Of a stretch of DNA of 64,000 nt, positions 23,659 through 33,240 are shown in pieces (within the stretch, counting starts at the first letter, position 1; each line of letters opens with the position of its first letter). Origin of the DNA: Ilyobacter_A sp963675185 (GTDB lineage Bacteria; Fusobacteriota; Fusobacteriia; Fusobacteriales; Fusobacteriaceae); assembly GCA_963675185.2 (NCBI GenBank), contig CAXXOH010000002.1, positions 124,001 through 188,000 of the forward strand, written 5' to 3'. The translations under genes were made by a program, and so were the position numbers. The notes beneath the pieces were generated by a model. The model was given only the letters and a program-made list of their open reading frames with translations. It was not told the DNA's origin and ran no database searches.

Positions 23659-25359
23659 ATGAATACAATAACTGGTGCCAGAGTGTTGTTGGAAACATTG
23701 AAAAGAGAAGGAGTTACAGATATTTTCGGTTATCCAGGGGGGAAAGTTATCCCTATATACAACGAGCTCTATGATTTTAAAGGTATACACCATATTTTGA
23801 CAAGGCACGAGCAAGGGGCATCACATGCTGCCGATGGTTATGCAAGGGTTACAGGAAAAGTAGGTGTCTGTGTGGCCACTTCAGGACCCGGAGCTACAAA
23901 CTTGATAACTGGAATTATGACAGCTTATATGGATTCGGTTCCTATGGTTGCTATAACAGGTCAAGTTTCTACAGACCAGATAGGAAAAGATGCATTTCAA
24001 GAGTCAGATATTACAGGTATAACAATGCCCATTACAAAGCATAACTATCTTGTAAAAAATTTGAGAGATCTTCCAAGAATAATCAAGGAAGCTTTTTATA
24101 TAGCGAAGACAGGGAGACCAGGACCGGTACTGATAGATATCCCGTCAGATATACAGGGGCAAAAAATGGATTTTAATGAATTTGATAGATTATATAACCA
24201 AGAGCTAAAGCTTGAAAGTTATTCGCCAAATTATGAAGGACACCCTAAGCAGATTAAGATGGCAGCAAAGCTGATAAATACAGCTAAAAGACCTCTTATT
24301 TTAGCCGGGGCAGGTGTAATTAAATCAAGGGCATCGAGCGAGTTGATTGAGTTTGTCGAAAAAACTAATATACCTGTTGCTATGACTTTACTAGGGTTAG
24401 GGTCCATACCTTCTACACACGAACTTTCTTTGGGCATGCTTGGAATGCATGGAACTGTTGCGTCGAACTATGCTGTTTACGAAGCTGATCTTTTGATCGC
24501 TGTTGGTATGAGGTTTGACGACAGGGTAACTGGTAAGCTCCAAGAGTTTGCACCAAACTCAAAAATAATTCATATAGATATAGACCCTGCGGAGATAGGA
24601 AAAAACAAAAAGCCTGATGTTCCGATAGTGGGAGATGTAAAAGAAGTATTTAAGAAACTTATTGAAAAAGTAAGAGAGAAAGAAAAAGATGAATGGGTTG
24701 AACAGGTTACACAATGGAAAGATGAATATCCCATGACATATGAGAAATCTGATGTCGAAATAAAACCACAGCAGGTAATAGAAAAAATTAGCGAAATAAC
24801 AGGTGGAAATGCTATAATAGTTACGGACGTTGGGCAGCATCAAATGTGGACAGCCCAATACTACAACTTCAACAGGCCTGAGACTTTCTGCAGTTCAGGT
24901 GGAGCCGGAACTATGGGTTACGGACTTCCTGCAGCATTGGGAGCAAAGGTAGGGAAACCGGAAGAAACAGTAATTGCTATTGTAGGTGACGGAGGTATAC
25001 AAATGACCTCTCAAGAACTTATGACACTTGCTCATTTCAACATCCCTGTAAAAGTTGTAATTCTAAACAATTCCTATCTTGGAATGGTAAGACAGTGGCA
25101 GGAGCTGTTTTTTGATAATAGATACTCTTCTGTAGACCTTGAAATTAGCCCTGATTTTGTAAAATTAGCGGAGGCTTACAAGCTTAAAGGAGTAAGAATA
25201 GAAAAACCCGAAGACCTAGATAGATTGCTAAGAGAAAACCTAACAACAAACGAACCAGTGTTGATAGACGTAAAGGTATCCAAAGAGGAAAATGTACTGC
25301 CTATGGTACCTCTAGGAAAAGCTTCCCATGTAATGATCGGTAAGAAGGGGGAATTATAA
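23659..25359 (+). CDS. ilvB: Acetolactate synthase, large subunit
   Basis: 566 residues from ATG 23659, preceded by TTAGGAGGA. The longer frame overlaps ilvA and is not used. A TPP/FAD enzyme joining two pyruvates, or pyruvate and 2-oxobutyrate. Blocks: DIFGYPGGKVIPIYNEL, HEQGASHAADGYARVTGK (catalytic Glu in RHEQGA), AFQESDITGIT, and the TPP-Mg motif GDGGIQMTSQELMTLAHF plus NNSYLGMVRQWQELFF. The stop overlaps the ilvN start by one base, typical for the two subunits. Confidence 0.96.
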   Translation: MNTITGARVLLETLKREGVTDIFGYPGGKVIPIYNELYDFKGIHHILTRHEQGASHAADGYARVTGKVGVCVATSGPGATNLITGIMTAYMDSVPMVAITGQVSTDQIGKDAFQESDITGITMPITKHNYLVKNLRDLPRIIKEAFYIAKTGRPGPVLIDIPSDIQGQKMDFNEFDRLYNQELKLESYSPNYEGHPKQIKMAAKLINTAKRPLILAGAGVIKSRASSELIEFVEKTNIPVAMTLLGLGSIPSTHELSLGMLGMHGTVASNYAVYEADLLIAVGMRFDDRVTGKLQEFAPNSKIIHIDIDPAEIGKNKKPDVPIVGDVKEVFKKLIEKVREKEKDEWVEQVTQWKDEYPMTYEKSDVEIKPQQVIEKISEITGGNAIIVTDVGQHQMWTAQYYNFNRPETFCSSGGAGTMGYGLPAALGAKVGKPEETVIAIVGDGGIQMTSQELMTLAHFNIPVKVVILNNSYLGMVRQWQELFFDNRYSSVDLEISPDFVKLAEAYKLKGVRIEKPEDLDRLLRENLTTNEPVLIDVKVSKEENVLPMVPLGKASHVMIGKKGEL

Positions 25360-25847
25360 TGAAGCACGTAATTTCAGTAATAGTTGAAAATAAACCCGGT
25401 GTTCTTACAAGAATTTCAGGACTTTTTAGTAGAAGGGGTTTTAACATAGAAAGCTTGTCTGTAGGGGTTACTGAAAATCCAAATCATTCTAGAATGACCA
25501 TAGTTGTAGAAGGGGACGACGACGTCTTAGAACAGATTCAAAAGCAGCTCTATAAGCTGATAGACACTCTTAAGGTGATAGACCTTCCAGCAGAATCTTC
25601 AGTTGGGAGAGAGCTCATAATGGTAAAAGTAAACGCCGATAAGAGTGTAAGGTCGGAAGTAATCCAAATAACTGACATATATAGGGGAAGAATTGTAGAT
25701 GTTGGGGAAAACATCCTTACAATTGAGCTCACCGGCGAAGAGGGGAAATTAAACGCTTTCATCAACATGATGTCAAAGTTTGGAATAAAGGAACTGGTAA
25801 GAACAGGAAAAGTTTCTCTCCATAGGGGAGGAAAAACAGTTATTTAA
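25359..25847 (+). CDS. ilvN: Acetolactate synthase, small regulatory subunit
   Basis: 162 residues. The N-terminal ACT domain (about residues 3-75) has VENKPGVLTRISGLFSRRGF, the valine-binding surface in this family. A C-terminal domain follows, with VKVNADKSVRSEVIQI and FGIKELVRTGKVSLHRG. It activates the large subunit and makes it sensitive to valine. One-base overlap with ilvB supports coupled translation. The gene symbol ilvH would be equally acceptable. Confidence 0.95.
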   Translation: MKHVISVIVENKPGVLTRISGLFSRRGFNIESLSVGVTENPNHSRMTIVVEGDDDVLEQIQKQLYKLIDTLKVIDLPAESSVGRELIMVKVNADKSVRSEVIQITDIYRGRIVDVGENILTIELTGEEGKLNAFINMMSKFGIKELVRTGKVSLHRGGKTVI

Positions 25848-25889
25848 GGGGTTTGTAAGAAAAAAAACTAAGGACGGGAGATAATATTA

Positions 25890-26882
25890 ATGGCAAAAAT
25901 ATATTACGAAAAGGATTGTAACTTCGATCTTTTAAAAGACAAGAAAATAGCGGTAATCGGATACGGAAGCCAAGGGCATGCGCACTCACTAAACCTAAAA
26001 GACAGCGGAGCTAACGTAACAGTAGGACTTAGAACTGGAAGCAAATCTTGGAAAGTAGCAGAAGAAGCAGGACTAAAAGTATCATCAGTAGCAGAAGCAG
26101 TAACAGGAGCAGACGTTGTAATGATACTTACTCCAGACGAAGTACAAGCATCAGTATACAAAAATGAGATTGCTCCAAACCTAAAAGAGGGAGCTTACCT
26201 AGGATTCGGACACGGATTCAACATCCACTACGGACAAATCGTACCAAGAGAAGACGTAAACGTATTCATGACTGCACCAAAAGGTCCAGGACACATGGTA
26301 AGAAGAACATACACTGAGGGAAGCGGAGTACCTTGTCTAATAGCAATCCACCAAGACCCAGCAGGGGATACAAAAGAGATCGCTCTTGCATGGGCGTACG
26401 GAGTAGGTGGAGCAAGATCAGGAATTCTAGAAACAACATTCCCACAAGAAACAGAGACAGACCTATTCGGAGAACAAGCTGTACTTTGTGGAGGGGTAAC
26501 AGAGTTAATGATCGCAGGATTCGAAACTCTAGTAGAAGCTGGATATGATCCTATAAATGCATACTTCGAGTGTGTACACGAAATGAAACTGATAGTAGAC
26601 CTAGTATATGAAAAAGGATTCCAAGCGATGAGAGACTCTATCTCTAACACCGCTGAGTACGGAGACTACATCACAGGACCAAAAGTAATAACAGAAGAGT
26701 CTAGAAAAGCAATGAAAGAAGTGCTAAAAGACATCCAAGAAGGTAAATTTGCAAAAGACTTCATTTTAGAAACACAAGCAGGAATGCCTTACATGCACGC
26801 AAAGAGAAAAAGAGGAACAGAACACCAAATAGAAAAAGTAGGAAACGAACTAAGAAATATGATGTCTTGGATCAAAAAATAA
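25890..26882 (+). CDS. ilvC: Ketol-acid reductoisomerase, copy 1
   Basis: 330 residues, class I (short) enzyme. Isomerises and reduces acetolactate or acetohydroxybutyrate with NAD(P)H and Mg. Rossmann motif GYGSQGHAHSLNLKDSG (about 25-41), the LRTGSKSW cofactor loop, and the metal-site block DLFGEQAVLCGGVTELM (about 191-207). The protein is identical to that of the copy at 33241. The DNA differs at two synonymous positions (26546, 26651) and the stop codon. Codon use is markedly more uniform (GTA, ACA, GGA, CTA) than in neighbours, as for very highly expressed genes. Lies 42 bp after ilvN with a GGGAGA site. Confidence 0.97.
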   Translation: MAKIYYEKDCNFDLLKDKKIAVIGYGSQGHAHSLNLKDSGANVTVGLRTGSKSWKVAEEAGLKVSSVAEAVTGADVVMILTPDEVQASVYKNEIAPNLKEGAYLGFGHGFNIHYGQIVPREDVNVFMTAPKGPGHMVRRTYTEGSGVPCLIAIHQDPAGDTKEIALAWAYGVGGARSGILETTFPQETETDLFGEQAVLCGGVTELMIAGFETLVEAGYDPINAYFECVHEMKLIVDLVYEKGFQAMRDSISNTAEYGDYITGPKVITEESRKAMKEVLKDIQEGKFAKDFILETQAGMPYMHAKRKRGTEHQIEKVGNELRNMMSWIKK

Positions 26883-26921
26883 TAACTTGAATTTTAGGAG
26901 TAAATAGTCAGGGGGATGAAT

Positions 26922-28439
26922 ATGTCTAGACGAATAAAGATATTTGATACGACATTAAGAGACGGTGAACAAACACCGGGAATAAATTTAAATATAAAAG
27001 AAAAAATAATGATAGCAAAACAGTTGGAAGCTTTGGGAGTAGACGTAATTGAAGCTGGGTTCGCAATATCTTCTAACAATGACTATGAGGCTGTAAAAGC
27101 TGTTGCTAAAGAAATCAAGAACTCTTCTGTAGCTAGTCTTTGTAGGTCTAAAAAGATGGATATAGACCGTGCATGGGATGCCCTTAAATACGCTGCAAAA
27201 CCAAGATTACACGTTTTTATAGCAACATCCGATGTACATATGAAGTATAAGCTTGAAATGACAAGAGAGGAAGTAATGCGTGATGCTGTTGAGATGGTAG
27301 CATATGCAAGCTCACTTTGTGACGATATAGAGTTCTCAGCAGAGGATGCTTACAGAAGTGACCCTGAATTCCTTTGTGAACTTTTCGAAAAAGTTATTGA
27401 AGCTGGGGCAAAAACAATAAACATTCCTGATACTGTGGGATATGCTCTACCTAATGAATATGCCGATTTCATTGCCTACATAATTAAAAATACAAAAGGC
27501 ATGGATAAAATAGACGTGAGTGTACACTGCCACAATGATTTGGGGCTTGCAGTTGCAAACAGCTTGGCAGGAGTAGGCGCAGGGGCTACACAAATAGAGT
27601 GTGCAATAAACGGTCTTGGGGAAAGAGCTGGAAATGCAGCATTAGAAGAGATAGCAATGGCAATTAGAACAAAACAAAGTTCTTTAAATCTTGAAACAGG
27701 TATAAATACAGAGCAGATCTACAGAACAAGTAAACTTGTAAGCTCACTTACAAGCGTGCCAGTACAGCCAAACAAAGCCATTGTAGGGGCAAATGCCTTT
27801 GCTCATGAATCTGGAATTCACCAAGCAGGAGTTCTTAAAGAGAAGAGTACTTATGAAATAATGACACCTGAATCAATCGGGTTAATACAGGATACAAATC
27901 TTGTACTTGGTAAGCACTCTGGAAAACACGCATTTGAATCACACTTGAAAGATATGGGTATAGTTTTGGAAAAAGAGGAGCTTATAGAGGCCTTCAACAA
28001 ATTCAAAGCTTTGACAGACAAGAAAAAAACAATTACTTCAAAAGACATAGAGGCAATAGTTAATTCCAAAAAATATTTTGAAGAAAAGTATAAACTAATG
28101 TCATTCCAAATAAACTCAGGAAATAAAATGCTTTGCACAGCTGCTATACAAATGCAAAAAGGTGAAGAAGAATTAATTACAGAAGTAGCAGTTGGAGAAG
28201 GTTCTATAGATGCTGCCTTCAAAGCTGTTGAAAGAGCCATTGGAATGGAGATAAAGCTAAGAGACTACTCTATAAAATCTGTAACTGACGGGAAAGACGC
28301 CCTAGGTGAAGTAACTGTTAAGATAGAGAACAGAGACGACAGACTTATAGTTGGGAAAGCTATAGATGAAGATGTGATGGAAGCCAGTATCAACGCTTAC
28401 ATAAATGCTATAAACAAGATGCTAGACGAAGAGGAATAA
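26922..28439 (+). CDS. leuA: 2-isopropylmalate synthase
   Basis: 505 residues from ATG 26922; the ATG at 26916 is only three bases from the AGGGGG site. Condenses acetyl-CoA with 2-oxoisovalerate, the first leucine step. The HMGL-like TIM barrel has KIFDTTLRDGEQTPGIN at the N-terminus, SVHCHNDLGLAVANSLAG (metal His pair) and GIHQAGVLK. The C-terminal LeuA allosteric domain (about 390-505) gives leucine feedback. It differs from the next gene, CimA, in the canonical GEQTPG signature. A strong hairpin separates the two. Confidence 0.93.
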   Translation: MSRRIKIFDTTLRDGEQTPGINLNIKEKIMIAKQLEALGVDVIEAGFAISSNNDYEAVKAVAKEIKNSSVASLCRSKKMDIDRAWDALKYAAKPRLHVFIATSDVHMKYKLEMTREEVMRDAVEMVAYASSLCDDIEFSAEDAYRSDPEFLCELFEKVIEAGAKTINIPDTVGYALPNEYADFIAYIIKNTKGMDKIDVSVHCHNDLGLAVANSLAGVGAGATQIECAINGLGERAGNAALEEIAMAIRTKQSSLNLETGINTEQIYRTSKLVSSLTSVPVQPNKAIVGANAFAHESGIHQAGVLKEKSTYEIMTPESIGLIQDTNLVLGKHSGKHAFESHLKDMGIVLEKEELIEAFNKFKALTDKKKTITSKDIEAIVNSKKYFEEKYKLMSFQINSGNKMLCTAAIQMQKGEEELITEVAVGEGSIDAAFKAVERAIGMEIKLRDYSIKSVTDGKDALGEVTVKIENRDDRLIVGKAIDEDVMEASINAYINAINKMLDEEE

Positions 28440-28447
28440 TTCTTTCA

Positions 28448-28484
28448 AAAGTTAGGTTTTAGGCAGCCGCCTTGGCCTAACTTT
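28448..28484 (+). terminator. Hairpin between leuA and cimA
   Basis: AAAGTTAGG pairs with CCTAACTTT, with an inner AGGC/GCCT stem. Only a short TTT follows, so it may be a partial terminator or an RNA processing/stability element that adjusts expression within the cluster. Confidence 0.5.
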
Positions 28485-28556
28485 AAAAATATATAATGCA
28501 ATGAATAAGGGATAATAGGCTTACTCTAGAAAACTTATGTTAGGAGAAGGAAAGCT

Positions 28557-30146
28557 ATGGTAAAAATATCAATATTTGATTCTACTTTAAGGGATGGAGC
28601 TCAGGGAGAGGGGATATCTTTTTCGGTAGAAGATAAACTTAAAATAGTAAAAGCTCTAGACGAACTTGGAATCTCATATATTGAGGCAGGAAATCCTGGA
28701 TCAAATCCAAAGGATTTGGAATTTTTCAAAAAATTAAAAGATATAAATTTAAAAAATTCCAAATTGGTTGCTTTTGGAAGCACAAGAAGAAGAGACATAG
28801 ACGTAACAGAAGACAACAATGTTAAATCCCTACTTACTGCTGATGCACCGGTAGTGGCTATTTTTGGTAAAAGTTGGGATTTTCATGTTACAGATATAAT
28901 CAAGACAACTCTGCAAAATAACCTGGATATGATTAAAGATACAATAAGCTATCTTAAAAATCAGGGTAAAGAAATAATATTCGATGCTGAGCATTTTTTT
29001 GACGGTTATAAAAGTAATCCTGAATATGCACTGGCTACCCTTAAAGCCGCTGTGGACGGTGGGGCCTTTTGCTTGGCACTTTGCGATACAAACGGTGGGG
29101 CTTTTCCAGATGAAGTATATGAGATAACAAAAGAAGTCGTGGAAAAATTCCCAGTTGAAGTCGGAATACACGCCCATAATGACGGAGGAATGGCAGTAGC
29201 CAGCTCTATAATGGCTGTGAAGGCTGGAGCGAAACAGGTACATGGTACTTACATAGGATTTGGAGAAAGATGTGGTAATGCAAACTTATCCACAATCCTT
29301 TCCAATCTGCAACTGAAGAGAAATTATGAGTGTATACCTCCAGAAAATCTTAAGGAAGTAACATCAGCTGCAAGAAAGATTGCAGAGATTGCCAATCTCA
29401 CATTGGAAGACACGATGCCTTATGTTGGGATAAGTGCCTTTGCTCATAAAGGTGGAATGCACATAGATGGTGTTAACAAGGCGCCGAAGTCATTCGAGCA
29501 CATTGATCCTGAATCTGTAGGAAATGAGAGAAGATTCTTGATGTCTGAAGTGGCTGGAAGAACAACAATACTTTCTAAAATTAAGAAAATAGATCCTGAT
29601 TTGAATAAGGACTCTCCTGAAACAAGGGAGATAATAGAAAAACTAAAAAAACTTGAATATCAAGGGTACCAATTTGAAGGAGCTGAAAGTACATTTGAGC
29701 TCATAATACGTAAACACCTCGGAAAATACAAACCTTTCTTTGAACTAGAACATTTCAATGTAATTGGAGGGTATCCAAATAAAGAGAAAGAATTTAGCGC
29801 TTCAGCCATGGTAAAGCTTAAAGTTGACGATAAGGTGGAAATAACCGCAGCTGAAGGAGACGGTCCAGTAAATGCTCTAGATAAAGCATTGAGGAAGGCA
29901 CTTGAAGTATTCTACCCAGAACTAAAAAGTATGCACCTTACTGACTACAAGGTAAGAGTACTAAGCTCAAAAGAGGCTACTGGCGCAAAAGTAAGGGTAC
30001 TGATAGAGTCAACTGACGGTGAGGACATCTGGACAACTGTTGGGGTATCAAAAGATATAATACAAGCCAGCTGGACAGCTTTAGTAGATTCTTTGGAATA
30101 CAAGTTGCTAAAGGACATAGAGAAAAAGTTTAAAACATATTTATAG
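28557..30146 (+). CDS. cimA: (R)-citramalate synthase
   Basis: 529 residues. Condenses acetyl-CoA with pyruvate to citramalate, which LeuCD and LeuB then turn into 2-oxobutyrate for isoleucine. The N-terminus has ISIFDSTLRDGAQGEGISFS, the variant signature of this subfamily (GAQGEG instead of GEQTPG). Other blocks: FDAEHFFDGYKSNPEYAL, LCDTNGGAFPDEV, GIHAHNDGGMAVASS and AFAHKGGMHIDGV. The C-terminal LeuA-type regulatory domain starts near residue 395. Length and these blocks match the longer CimA type known from Geobacter and Leptospira relatives. The placement between leuA and leuCDB fits both pathways. Confidence 0.93.
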   Translation: MVKISIFDSTLRDGAQGEGISFSVEDKLKIVKALDELGISYIEAGNPGSNPKDLEFFKKLKDINLKNSKLVAFGSTRRRDIDVTEDNNVKSLLTADAPVVAIFGKSWDFHVTDIIKTTLQNNLDMIKDTISYLKNQGKEIIFDAEHFFDGYKSNPEYALATLKAAVDGGAFCLALCDTNGGAFPDEVYEITKEVVEKFPVEVGIHAHNDGGMAVASSIMAVKAGAKQVHGTYIGFGERCGNANLSTILSNLQLKRNYECIPPENLKEVTSAARKIAEIANLTLEDTMPYVGISAFAHKGGMHIDGVNKAPKSFEHIDPESVGNERRFLMSEVAGRTTILSKIKKIDPDLNKDSPETREIIEKLKKLEYQGYQFEGAESTFELIIRKHLGKYKPFFELEHFNVIGGYPNKEKEFSASAMVKLKVDDKVEITAAEGDGPVNALDKALRKALEVFYPELKSMHLTDYKVRVLSSKEATGAKVRVLIESTDGEDIWTTVGVSKDIIQASWTALVDSLEYKLLKDIEKKFKTYL

Positions 30147-30182
30147 TTTTAAAATATATAGATTGATTAGGAGGAGATATAA

Positions 30183-31481
30183 TTGGGAATGACAATAGTA
30201 GAAAAAATATTAGCAAAACATGCTGATAAAGAAAAAGTTTCTCCTGGCGAGAACGTATGGGTAGACGTGGATGTGCTAATGACACATGACGTAACTGGCC
30301 CAGGAACAATGGCTATATTCAAGGAAAAATTCGGTAAAGATGCAAAAGTATGGGATAACGAAAAAATCGTTCTTACGCCTGACCACTACATCTACACTGA
30401 AGACAAGCATGCAATGAGAAACCTTGAGTATGTAAAAGATTTTGCCAAAGAGCAAGACCTAAAATACTACTACGAGCCATTTACAGACACTTATAAAGGT
30501 GTATGCCACGTTACTCTAGCACAAGAAGGACACACAAGACCAGGAGAGGTGCTATTCGGTACAGATTCCCACACATGTACAGCAGGTGCGTTTGGTCAGT
30601 TTGCAACAGGTATTGGTAATACTGACGCCGCATATATAATGGGTACAGGTAAATTATGGGTGAAAGTCCCTGAAACAATGAGATTTACATTCAACGGTAA
30701 AGTGCCTGAATATATAATGGGTAAGGATATCGTACTTCAAGTAATAGGAGATATCGGGTTTGACGGTGCAACTTATAAATGCATGCAGTTTGATGGTGAC
30801 TCAATCCGTGACCTAAACATGGAAGAAAGAATGACAATATGCAACATGGCGATAGAAGCTGGAGGAAAATGCGGTATTATAGAGCCAGACGAACTTACAA
30901 TAGAGTATGTAAACGAGAGAACAGACAAGTCTTTCAACGTATTAAATTCGGATTCTGATGCTAGCTATGCATTTGAAAAAGTTTACGATGCAACTAAACT
31001 TGAGCCTGTAGTTGCAAAACCATACTCTCCAGGTAACGCAGAACTTGCTAGAAACCTTTCTGATGTAAAACTGGACAGATCTTATATAGGATCATGTACA
31101 GGTGGAAAAACAACAGATTTCGTTGCAGCAGCAAAAATATTAAAGGGTAGAAAAGTAGCTATTGAAACTTTTATTGTCCCAGCTACAGTTAAAGTAGACC
31201 AAGCCCTTGATAACATAAAACTTGATGGGGAATCCCTAAGAGAGATATTCGAAAAAGCAGGATGTAATGTAGGGAAACCTTCATGTGCAGCTTGTCTTGG
31301 AGGACCGGTTGATACATTCGGAAGAACTCACGGAAAAGAAGTAGTTATTTCTACTACAAATAGAAACTTCCCAGGAAGAATGGGTTCTATGGATGCACCT
31401 ATATATCTAGCATCACCTTATACAGCAGCAGCTTCAGCTGTAACAGGTTACATAACTGATCCAAGAGAATTTTTAAAATAA
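30183..31481 (+). CDS. leuC: 3-isopropylmalate/citramalate dehydratase, large subunit
   Basis: 432 residues from TTG 30183 (AGGAGG 8 bases upstream); ATG 30189 is the alternative. Aconitase-family enzyme that isomerises 2-isopropylmalate and probably citramalate. The [4Fe-4S] cysteines lie in SYIGSCTGGKTTDF and in GKPSCAACLGGPVDTFG. The substrate block VLFGTDSHTCTAGAFGQFATG is present. The short, archaeal-type length is the kind often paired with CimA. LeuD follows 12 bp later as the small subunit. Confidence 0.94.
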   Translation: MGMTIVEKILAKHADKEKVSPGENVWVDVDVLMTHDVTGPGTMAIFKEKFGKDAKVWDNEKIVLTPDHYIYTEDKHAMRNLEYVKDFAKEQDLKYYYEPFTDTYKGVCHVTLAQEGHTRPGEVLFGTDSHTCTAGAFGQFATGIGNTDAAYIMGTGKLWVKVPETMRFTFNGKVPEYIMGKDIVLQVIGDIGFDGATYKCMQFDGDSIRDLNMEERMTICNMAIEAGGKCGIIEPDELTIEYVNERTDKSFNVLNSDSDASYAFEKVYDATKLEPVVAKPYSPGNAELARNLSDVKLDRSYIGSCTGGKTTDFVAAAKILKGRKVAIETFIVPATVKVDQALDNIKLDGESLREIFEKAGCNVGKPSCAACLGGPVDTFGRTHGKEVVISTTNRNFPGRMGSMDAPIYLASPYTAAASAVTGYITDPREFLK

Positions 31482-31493
31482 GGGAGGACTATA

Positions 31494-32042
31494 ATGAAAA
31501 ACGTGATAAAAGGTAAAGCCTACGTATTAGGCGATAACATAGATACTGACCAAATAATACCAGCAATGCACCTTGTTTATAAGGTAGATGACCCTGAAGA
31601 GTCTAAACTTTACGGTAAATACGCTCTTTCCGGACTGCCTGCAGATGTAAAAGGGGATACACCTTTTATAAAAGATGGGGAGTACACTTCTGAATACACA
31701 GTTGTAGTAAGCGGGAAAAACTTTGGGTGTGGATCTTCTAGAGAACACGCTCCACTTGCACTTGAAAAAGCAGGTGTACAAGTAGTTGTGGCGGAAGATT
31801 ACGCTAGAATCTTCTACAGAAACTCAGTTGACGGTGGATTCCTTATCCCCGCTGAGACAGAAGTTAGAATTTGTGAAGAGATAAAAACTGGCGACGAAGT
31901 AGAAGTAAACATTGAAGCCAAGGTAATTAAAAACCTGACTTCTGGAAAAGAGTACCAACTAAAAGACCTAGGGGATGTAAAAGAGATTATAGAAGCTGGC
32001 GGACTTTTTAACTACGCTAAAAAACACGGATATATAAAATAA
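31494..32042 (+). CDS. leuD: 3-isopropylmalate/citramalate dehydratase, small subunit
   Basis: 182 residues. Swivel domain that completes the active site of LeuC. Blocks: GDNIDTDQIIPAMHL near the N-terminus, NFGCGSSREHAPLALE (about residues 75-90) and FYRNSVDGGFLIPAE. A GGGAGG site precedes ATG 31494. The small size matches the short LeuD type that goes with the 432-residue LeuC. Confidence 0.94.
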   Translation: MKNVIKGKAYVLGDNIDTDQIIPAMHLVYKVDDPEESKLYGKYALSGLPADVKGDTPFIKDGEYTSEYTVVVSGKNFGCGSSREHAPLALEKAGVQVVVAEDYARIFYRNSVDGGFLIPAETEVRICEEIKTGDEVEVNIEAKVIKNLTSGKEYQLKDLGDVKEIIEAGGLFNYAKKHGYIK

Positions 32043-32077
32043 ATTTTTATAAATAGAAGAGTTGATGGAGGGGAACA

Positions 32078-33148
32078 ATGAAATTTAATATAGCACTTAT
32101 GCCTGGTGACGGGATCGGAGTAGAGATAATTGATCAGGCTGTAAAAGTTTTAGATAAAGTTGGAGAAAAGTACGGACATGAATTCAACTTTCAAGAAGTT
32201 TTAATCGGTGGGGTTGCCATAGACAAAACTGGAAGCCCGCTTCCTGAAGAAACAGTGGAAATATGCAAAAAAAGTGATGCGGTTCTTCTAGGAGCTGTTG
32301 GGGGGCCAAAATGGGACAATCTTTCAGGGGATAAAAGACCTGAAGCAGGACTTTTAGGAATAAGAAAGGCTTTGGGACTTTATGCAAACATCCGTCCTGC
32401 AATCCTTCATAAAGCATTGAAAAATGCTTGCCCTATAAGAGAAGACATAATCGGTGATGGACTTGATATCTGCGTAGTAAGAGAACTTACAGGCGGAATC
32501 TATTTCGGTCCGAGAGCTACAAAAACAAACGAAAACGGTGAGTTAGAAGCATACGATACACTTGTTTACTCTGAAAGCGAAGTTAAAAGAATAGCTATAC
32601 AAGCTTTTGAAATCGCAATGAAAAGAGATAAAAAAGTGACAAGCGTGGACAAAGCAAACATTCTCGACTCTTCAAGACTTTGGAGAAAGGTTGTGGAGGA
32701 AGTTGCAAAAGACTACCCTGAAGTAGAGCTAAACCACCTTTATGTTGACAACGCTGCAATGCAGCTTGTTATAAACCCTAAACAGTTTGATGTTATCTTG
32801 ACAACAAACATGTTTGGGGATATACTTTCAGACGAAGCTAGTATGATAACAGGTTCTATAGGGATGCTCCCTTCAGCAAGTCTAGGTGGAAATATAGGAT
32901 TATATGAGCCTATCCATGGATCTGCCCCTGATATAGCTGGTCAGGATAAAGCTAACCCAATAGCAACTATCTCATCTACAGCGATGATGTTACGTTATTC
33001 TTTAAACTTAGAAAAAGAAGCTGACATAATCGAAAGCGCTATTACTAAAGTTCTTGAGGCAAACTACAGAACAGGAGATATCATGAGTGAAGGAATGACT
33101 CTTGTTGGAACCAAAAAAATGGGAGAGCTTATTCTAGCAGAAATTTAA
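32078..33148 (+). CDS. leuB: 3-isopropylmalate dehydrogenase
   Basis: 356 residues, NAD-dependent decarboxylating dehydrogenase. Blocks: MPGDGIGVEIIDQAVKVL, the AVGGPKWDNL loop, RPEAGLLGIRKALGLYANIRP, VVRELTGGIYFG (active-site Tyr), TNMFGDILSDEASMI and the NAD site PIHGSAPDIAGQDKANPIA. Probably serves both leucine and the citramalate route. GGAGGGG site before ATG 32078. Confidence 0.96.
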   Translation: MKFNIALMPGDGIGVEIIDQAVKVLDKVGEKYGHEFNFQEVLIGGVAIDKTGSPLPEETVEICKKSDAVLLGAVGGPKWDNLSGDKRPEAGLLGIRKALGLYANIRPAILHKALKNACPIREDIIGDGLDICVVRELTGGIYFGPRATKTNENGELEAYDTLVYSESEVKRIAIQAFEIAMKRDKKVTSVDKANILDSSRLWRKVVEEVAKDYPEVELNHLYVDNAAMQLVINPKQFDVILTTNMFGDILSDEASMITGSIGMLPSASLGGNIGLYEPIHGSAPDIAGQDKANPIATISSTAMMLRYSLNLEKEADIIESAITKVLEANYRTGDIMSEGMTLVGTKKMGELILAEI

Positions 33149-33240
33149 TTAAAAATTTATGTAAAAATAATCTTTTTAATATATAATTTTCAGGTATTTA
33201 ATTATTTTAAATAAATCTAGAGAAGACAAGGAGAAAGACA

